A stretch of 64,000 bases of DNA, from the NCBI GenBank assembly GCA_033549365.1, contig JAWSUF010000011.1, positions 1 through 64,000 of the forward strand. Reading direction: 5' to 3'. Of the stretch, positions 59,400 through 64,000 are shown piece after piece. The notes beneath the pieces were generated by a model. The model saw nothing but the letters and a program-made list of their open reading frames with translations, searched no databases and was not told the origin of the DNA. Source of the stretch: Acidobacteriota bacterium (GTDB taxonomy: Bacteria; Acidobacteriota; Aminicenantia; Aminicenantales; Saccharicenantaceae). Numbering within the stretch: the first letter of the stretch is position 1; each line of letters begins with the position of its first letter. A program made the position numbers and the translations under genes.

Positions 59400-61487
59400 T
59401 TGAAATTCATATCAATGACAAAAGTTGTATGTGTTGTCTTGACGATCTGCGCAGTCGCGTTATCAGCGCCCGCGATCGCCGTGGGACAAGCCGCAACCGA
59501 TAAAGCCGCCCAAGCGCAGACCGAGAGGCCTCGCGTCCTCTCGGCCAAGGATACGCTGCGATTTGTCCAGGTCTCCGGCCCCCGAATCTCCCCGGATGGT
59601 CAATGGGTGCTCTACACTCAGACTGTGCGGGATATGGAAGACAAGGACATGAAGTCGACCACTCAGATCTGGCGCGTAAGAGTCGATGGAACCGAAGCCC
59701 GGCAGATGACCCAGGGCGACGCCGGCGCCCGCGCCCCGGCCTGGCTTCCGGACGGGATGACCCTGGCCTTTCTCAGCACCCGCGGTAAAGCGGCCCCCTC
59801 CGGCGCCGATGGGGAATCCGGCGGCGGACCGAAGAGCCAAGTCTTCTTCATGCCCATGGACGGGGGCGAGGCCCGGCAAATCATATTTCACGGCGAAAGC
59901 ATCCAGTCTTTTGAAATATCCCCCGACGGAAAAGCGCTGATCTTCACGGCTCTGGATCCGCTCACCAAGGAAGAGCAGGAAAAGAAAAAGATCAAGGACG
60001 ATGTCGAAGTCGTGGACGAAAAGTTCCGCATGTCCCATCTCTGGCATTTTGAGATCGGCGCCAAAGAAGCGGTTCGTCTGACCGAGGGGGCCTTCACGGT
60101 GAGCGACATCCAGTGGTCCCCGAATGGACGGCGGATCGCCTATACGACCCGGCCGACGCCCAAGGTCGACGACAGTTGGGACAGCGACATCTGGATCATC
60201 GATCCGGCGGAAAAAACCCCGAAAAAACTCTACGAAAACGCCGGAAGCGACCAGAATCCCCGCTGGTCTCCGGACGGGAAAGGCATCGCCTTCGCCTCCC
60301 ATCCCCATACGGGAACATCGACCTGGTATAACCGTCTCCTTATCATCCCGGCCGATGGAGGCGAGCCCCGCATTCTGCTTGATAACCTCGACCGCGATTT
60401 CAGCAACCCGATCTGGTCGCCCGACGGCCGGACCATTTTCTGGTCGACGGGCGACGGCACATCGATTCATCTCTTTGCGGTCGATCTCCGCACCGGCGAA
60501 GTCCGCAGGACGGACTCTCCGCGCGGTGTGAACACCCAATGGGACCTCTCCCGTGACGGCCGAACCTGGGTCTGGGTCCATACGGCTCCTGATCGGCCGG
60601 CCGAACTTCATGCCGCCGATTTGAGGCTCAAGGCGCCGGTCCGTCTGACCGACGCCAACGCCTGGCTCCGCGAGGAAAAGATCAAGATCTCGCCTTCGGA
60701 AACCATCCGCTGGAAAAACAGCGACGGCCTGTGGATCGAAGGCGTCCTCACGCGGCCCGTCGATTACAAATCCGGTAAAGCCTATCCCCTCATCCTCAAT
60801 CCGCACGGCGGTCCGAGCGGCGCCGACTTCGAGTCCTTCAACACGACCCGGCAATTTTTCGCCGGGAACGGCTTTATGATACTCCAGCCGAATTTCCGCG
60901 GCAGCTCCAATTACGGGCAGGAGTTCCTGAACGCCAATCGCGGCAACTGGGGCATCGTCGACTACGACGATTGCATGACGGGCGTCGATTTCTGTATCGA
61001 CCAGGGCTGGGCGGATCCGGAACGTCTGATCTGTTACGGCTGGAGTTACGGCGGCTACTTGAGCTACTGGATCGTCACCCAGACCGACCGCTTCAAGGCC
61101 GTCTCCCCGGGCGCCGGACTGCCCAACCTTTACAGCATGTACAGCACGACCGATATCCCGGGTTACCTGGGCTGGTTCTTCGGAACCCCCTGGGAACAGG
61201 AGGCGATCTATGACAAGCTGTCGCCCATTCGCCACGTCCGGAACGTCAAAAGCCCGATTTTGATCATGCACGGCGCCGAAGACGCCCGCGTTCCCTATTC
61301 GCAGGCGGTTGAGTTCTACCAGGCGCTGCGCGATCTGGGCAAAGACGTGACGTTCGTCCGATATCCCCGGGCCGGCCACGGGATCAGCGAACCCCGCCAC
61401 CGCATCGACCAGCTTCGCCGTTACCTGGAATTCTTTTCCAAACATGTCGGCCTGACTCCCGTGAGCGAAATCGAAGAAAAAAAATAG
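59400..61487 (+). CDS. Secreted S9-family prolyl oligopeptidase-type peptidase
   Basis: 695 aa. A signal peptide (about 5-30, ending AIAVG) is followed by a beta-propeller N-domain (repeated SPDG strands, about 45-420) and an alpha/beta-hydrolase domain. The catalytic triad is GWSYGGYLSYW with S549, HGAEDARVPY with D628, and the terminal His in AGHGI (H660). TTG at 59400 is chosen as start because AAGGAGG (59387-59393) stands six bases before it; in-frame ATGs at 59376 and 59415 are less well placed. It begins just after the AOR stop but is probably independent. Cleaves oligopeptides, likely in the periplasm. Confidence 0.9.
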   Translation: MKFISMTKVVCVVLTICAVALSAPAIAVGQAATDKAAQAQTERPRVLSAKDTLRFVQVSGPRISPDGQWVLYTQTVRDMEDKDMKSTTQIWRVRVDGTEARQMTQGDAGARAPAWLPDGMTLAFLSTRGKAAPSGADGESGGGPKSQVFFMPMDGGEARQIIFHGESIQSFEISPDGKALIFTALDPLTKEEQEKKKIKDDVEVVDEKFRMSHLWHFEIGAKEAVRLTEGAFTVSDIQWSPNGRRIAYTTRPTPKVDDSWDSDIWIIDPAEKTPKKLYENAGSDQNPRWSPDGKGIAFASHPHTGTSTWYNRLLIIPADGGEPRILLDNLDRDFSNPIWSPDGRTIFWSTGDGTSIHLFAVDLRTGEVRRTDSPRGVNTQWDLSRDGRTWVWVHTAPDRPAELHAADLRLKAPVRLTDANAWLREEKIKISPSETIRWKNSDGLWIEGVLTRPVDYKSGKAYPLILNPHGGPSGADFESFNTTRQFFAGNGFMILQPNFRGSSNYGQEFLNANRGNWGIVDYDDCMTGVDFCIDQGWADPERLICYGWSYGGYLSYWIVTQTDRFKAVSPGAGLPNLYSMYSTTDIPGYLGWFFGTPWEQEAIYDKLSPIRHVRNVKSPILIMHGAEDARVPYSQAVEFYQALRDLGKDVTFVRYPRAGHGISEPRHRIDQLRRYLEFFSKHVGLTPVSEIEEKK

Positions 61488-61498
61488 AGGAGACACCC

Positions 61499-61990
61499 AT
61501 GCCCAAAGCGCTTGTCGGCTTTTATTCGAAAAGCGGCAACACCCGGACGATGGCCGTCCGGATCGCCGAAGTCCTGAAGGACCAGGGACTCGACGTCGAT
61601 CTCAAGCCGGTTGAGGAGATCACGATCGCCATGCTTCTCGACTACGACTGCCTGATTTTCGGATCACCGACCTATTACGGGACGATGGCCTGGCCCCTCA
61701 AGAAACTGATCGACGACAGTGTCAAGTATCACGGCCGCCTCAAGGGCAAGTTGGGCGGCGCCTTTACGTCTTCGGCCAATATCGGCGGCGGAAACGAAAC
61801 GACCGTCCTCGACATCCTGAAGGCCCTGTTGATCCACGGCATGGTCATTCTGGGCGACCATCGCGGCGACCATTATGGCCCCGTGGCCATCGGCCGCCCG
61901 GACAAGCGGGCCCTTGATAACTGCGCGGCCTACGCCGAAAACCTGGCCGGTCTGTCCAAGAAGCTTTGGCCGGTCACATCGCCTCCCTGA
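61499..61990 (+). CDS. Flavodoxin-fold NAD(P)H:quinone oxidoreductase-like (WrbA-type)
   Basis: 163 aa. FMN-binding loop FYSKSGNTRTMAVRIAEVL near the N-terminus, and the family segment DYDCLIFGSPTYYGTMAWPLKK followed by GKLGGAFTSSANIGGGNETT, which is typical of WrbA and related NAD(P)H:quinone oxidoreductases. Slightly shorter than WrbA (about 198 aa). GAGGAGAC is placed before the ATG, 11 bp after the S9 peptidase, so it is likely co-transcribed. Probably a cytosolic two-electron quinone or flavin reductase; an electron carrier role is possible. Confidence 0.85.
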   Translation: MPKALVGFYSKSGNTRTMAVRIAEVLKDQGLDVDLKPVEEITIAMLLDYDCLIFGSPTYYGTMAWPLKKLIDDSVKYHGRLKGKLGGAFTSSANIGGGNETTVLDILKALLIHGMVILGDHRGDHYGPVAIGRPDKRALDNCAAYAENLAGLSKKLWPVTSPP

Positions 61991-62090
61991 TGACGTGCCG
62001 GACAATATCCGTCCAGAAGTGGATTCCGACGGGGGCGAGAAAGCCGGAAATAGAACTAAATGAAAACACCATGAAGATGGAGGATGCGTG

Positions 62091-62546
62091 ATGAAAAGAA
62101 TTTTTACCGCCGCGGCGCTTATTGCTCTTCTGGCCGCACCCATGTTTGCCCGGGCCGAGGAGGTTTCGGAAGAGGAGGAGATCAAGGTCCTCGTCCTATC
62201 GGCGTATGTCGACGGCCTGATCAACGCCGGCGACCTGGACAAGACGCGCGCCGGATTCCACCCCCAATTCGTCCTGCTCGGCCTTCAGAACGGTGATCTG
62301 ACTCGGCTGCCGATTACCGAATGGATCGCTTCCGTGGAGAAACGCAAAGCCCAGGCTCAAGCTCAGGATCACAAACCGCCGCTGATGACCGGCCGTTTCC
62401 TCGATGTCGATGTCACCGGAACCGCCGCGATGGTCAAGATCGAACTCCACCGGGAAGGCGTGCACATTTTCACCGATTACCTGACGCTCTACAAGTTTCC
62501 GGACGGCTGGAAGATCGTCGGCAAGATCTATTTCCGTCATTCTTGA
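62091..62546 (+). CDS. Exported lumazine-binding/NTF2-like small protein
   Basis: 151 aa. A signal peptide (MKRIFTAAALIALLAAPMFARA) precedes a cone-shaped NTF2-like domain: IKVLVLSAYVDGLINAGDLDKTRAGFHPQF, then DVDVTGTAAMVKIELHREG and the closing YLTLYKFPDGWKIVGKIYFRHS, which matches the putative lumazine-binding (Lumazine_bd_2) group. The ATG at 62091 follows GTG at 62088; GGAGG lies close to both. Ligand unknown. Located between a flavodoxin and thrC, with no clear operon link. Confidence 0.7.
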   Translation: MKRIFTAAALIALLAAPMFARAEEVSEEEEIKVLVLSAYVDGLINAGDLDKTRAGFHPQFVLLGLQNGDLTRLPITEWIASVEKRKAQAQAQDHKPPLMTGRFLDVDVTGTAAMVKIELHREGVHIFTDYLTLYKFPDGWKIVGKIYFRHS

Positions 62547-62592
62547 ATGTGTCGCTTGACACGGCGTTCTTTACGGACTTGAGGCGGGGTTG

Positions 62593-63795
62593 ATGCCCAG
62601 GGCGGATTTTCTTTGCCTAGTCTGCGGCCGCAGGATTCAAGCCCGAGCGCCTGAGTATTTCTGTTCGGATTGCGGGGATCCCCTCGTCCTTGCCGGCGCC
62701 CCGGAATCGCCCTCAATCAGGATGGTCGAACCTCTGGGGTCGGCGCGGTATGCGGATTTCTTAGCCCTCAACGGAAGCGCCGCGGGCTTCTCCCTCGGCG
62801 AGGGCGGGACGCCTCTCCAGCCGCTCGACCGTCTGGCGGAGCGTTTCTTCCTGCCGTCTGTCCTGGCCAAGAACGAGGCCGTCAATCCGACCGGGAGCTT
62901 CAAGGACCGGGGGACAGTCACGGCCGTTCAACAGGCGGCGGCGTTCGGGTTCAAGGCCGTGGGGACGGTCTCGACCGGCAACATGGCCGGATCGACGGCC
63001 GCCTATGCCGCCCGGGCGGGGATGGGCTGCGTCGTCTGCGTCAAGGACGGCACGCCGCCGTCCAAGATCCTTGCGGCCGGCGTTTACGGCGCGCTTGTCG
63101 TCAAGGTCCGGGGGGATTACGCCGCCCTCTTCCGCCGCAGCTTCGAGATCGGCAAGGCGCTCGGTATCGGCTTCCTGAACTCCGTCGATCCATGGCGCAT
63201 CGAGGGCTACAAGACGGCTTCCTATGAGATCTTCGAGCAACTCGGCGGACGGGCTCCTGATTATCTTTTTGTGCCGACGAGCGCCGGGGGGCATCTTGTC
63301 GGTTTGGTCCGGGGCTTCGAGGACCTGAAGCGGGCGGGCCTGATCCGGAAGCTTCCGGCCGTTGTCGCCGCCCAGGCGGCCGGTTGTGCGCCCATTGCCC
63401 GGGCCTTCGCCCGCAGCCGGGACATAACGGCCCGGTTTAAGAATCCGCGGACGATCGCTCATGCCATCTCCAACCCCGATCCGCCCGCGGGCCGGATCGT
63501 CCTCCGCTTGCTGGCTGCGACCGGAGGCCGCGCCGCGGCCGTCTCGGAGGCCGGGATCCTGAAGGCTCAGCGCCTCCTGGCCGAAACCGAGGGGATATTT
63601 TGCGACCCGGCCTCGGCCGTCTCGCTCGCGGCCTTCATGGCCATGGCCCGCCGCGGCGAAATCCCGCCGGGCGCCCGCTCCGTCCTCATGATCACCGGAA
63701 GCGGCCTGAAAACGATCGAGGACCTCGATCCCCGGCGTTTGAAGGTCATCGAGTCCCGCTTGGACGGCCTTGAACGTGCGCTGGCGCGGGTCTGA
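62593..63795 (+). CDS. thrC: Threonine synthase
   Basis: 400 aa, a PLP-dependent fold II enzyme converting O-phosphohomoserine to threonine in the cytosol. The N-terminus carries a zinc-ribbon (CLVC, then CSDC), a feature of archaeal-type and some bacterial threonine synthases. PLP-binding NPTGSFKDRG has K104, and STGNMAGSTAAYAARAG, FVPTSAGGHLVG and the C-terminal TEGIFCDPASAVSLAAF complete the pattern. GAGGCGGGG is the ribosome site. The alternative is another beta-family enzyme such as threonine dehydratase, but the zinc-ribbon and SFKDR core favour thrC. Confidence 0.85.
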   Translation: MPRADFLCLVCGRRIQARAPEYFCSDCGDPLVLAGAPESPSIRMVEPLGSARYADFLALNGSAAGFSLGEGGTPLQPLDRLAERFFLPSVLAKNEAVNPTGSFKDRGTVTAVQQAAAFGFKAVGTVSTGNMAGSTAAYAARAGMGCVVCVKDGTPPSKILAAGVYGALVVKVRGDYAALFRRSFEIGKALGIGFLNSVDPWRIEGYKTASYEIFEQLGGRAPDYLFVPTSAGGHLVGLVRGFEDLKRAGLIRKLPAVVAAQAAGCAPIARAFARSRDITARFKNPRTIAHAISNPDPPAGRIVLRLLAATGGRAAAVSEAGILKAQRLLAETEGIFCDPASAVSLAAFMAMARRGEIPPGARSVLMITGSGLKTIEDLDPRRLKVIESRLDGLERALARV

Positions 63796-63894
63796 AGCCT
63801 ATCCGAAGCGCATCGTCCTTGCCTCCCGGGCTTTGAGGGAGTATACTGATCGACTAATCACGCGTCGGCTTGACCACGCCGCCGAGGAGTCGCC

Positions 63895-64000
63895 ATGGAA
63901 ATCAAGCTCACGAAGGAGCAATACGAAAAGCTTGTCGACTTGGTCTATCTGGGCAACTGGATGATCAACTCCTACCGGACCGACGACCGCCTGGACGAGT
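63895..64000 (+). CDS. Start of a gene running off the right edge
   Basis: ATG at 63895 with GAGGAG (63883-63888) six bases upstream opens a frame that continues to the window end, 35 codons: MEIKLTKEQYEKLVDLVYLG followed by NWMINSYRTDDRLDE. It looks like the N-terminus of a small helical hypothetical protein; no domain can be assigned from this part. Confidence 0.6.
   Translation, partial: MEIKLTKEQYEKLVDLVYLGNWMINSYRTDDRLDE

Noticed and set aside
1-64000. CRISPR arrays, tRNA or rRNA genes, and prophage genes
   Set aside because: No regularly spaced direct repeats with unique spacers were seen, no cloverleaf or T-loop consensus was recognised, and there are no phage structural or integrase genes. 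This is by eye only; tRNAscan-SE and CRISPRCasFinder would settle it.

Overview
The window reads as one stretch of a high-GC Gram-negative chromosome, most like an uncultured member of the Acidobacteriota/Aminicenantota group. This is inferred from content: several Tat-exported Gfo/Idh/MocA oxidoreductases with TIM-barrel isomerases, a DUF4438 protein, beta-propeller lipoproteins, many secreted peptidases (S9, M14, M4, peptidase-MA type), an aldehyde ferredoxin oxidoreductase, a multiheme cytochrome and outer-membrane barrels. No rRNA, tRNA or CRISPR array was seen.

Region 1 (1-9418) is accessory. After the tail of a DUF2254 membrane-protein gene comes a 60-bp attC-like site, then a palindromic remnant resembling an IS21-family end, then a promoter and a five-gene operon hsdM-abiEi-abiEii-hsdS-hsdR: a type I restriction-modification system with a type IV (AbiE) toxin-antitoxin pair inserted between the M and S genes. 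A second attC-like site in the same orientation overlaps the hsdR stop codon. The geometry is that of one roughly 9-kb integron gene cassette. HsdR carries an extra C-terminal AlbA_2/Schlafen-type domain.

Region 2 (9419-11210) is visibly AT-richer. It starts with a leader sharing repeat blocks with the one before hsdM, and encodes a class III cyclase-like protein (271 aa), a small ORF that looks like an IS3 OrfA remnant, and a four-helix membrane protein. This is a candidate undescribed two-gene module, possibly Pycsar-like; function is not established.

Region 3 (11249-34780) is core-like chromosome: a DUF6448 protein; an operon for a Tat-exported Gfo/Idh enzyme, a seven-heme cytochrome and a b-type membrane cytochrome; a PilZ protein; sugar isomerase; mutM; a large secreted peptidase-barrel protein; polyprenyl synthetase; Ser/Thr kinase; DUF1848; an SLC13-type permease with four RCK_C domains; a HEAT-repeat protein; and a three-gene Tat-exported Gfo/Idh-Gfo/Idh-isomerase set. 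Three minus-strand promoters in this region share nearly the same sequence.

Region 4 (34988-64000) holds a DUF4214-methyltransferase, a tandem DUF4438 protein, a YtrA-type GntR/ABC operon behind a 40-bp palindrome, a transglutaminase-like/DUF350/amino-acid permease operon, an M14 peptidase, an ECF sigma/anti-sigma/secretin-N operon, a hemerythrin-DUF438-PAS protein, an M4 peptidase with an SH3-barrel protein, an HPPD-like dioxygenase, PhzF, a flavodoxin-AOR pair, an S9 peptidase, a second flavodoxin, a lumazine-binding-like protein, threonine synthase, and the start of a further gene.
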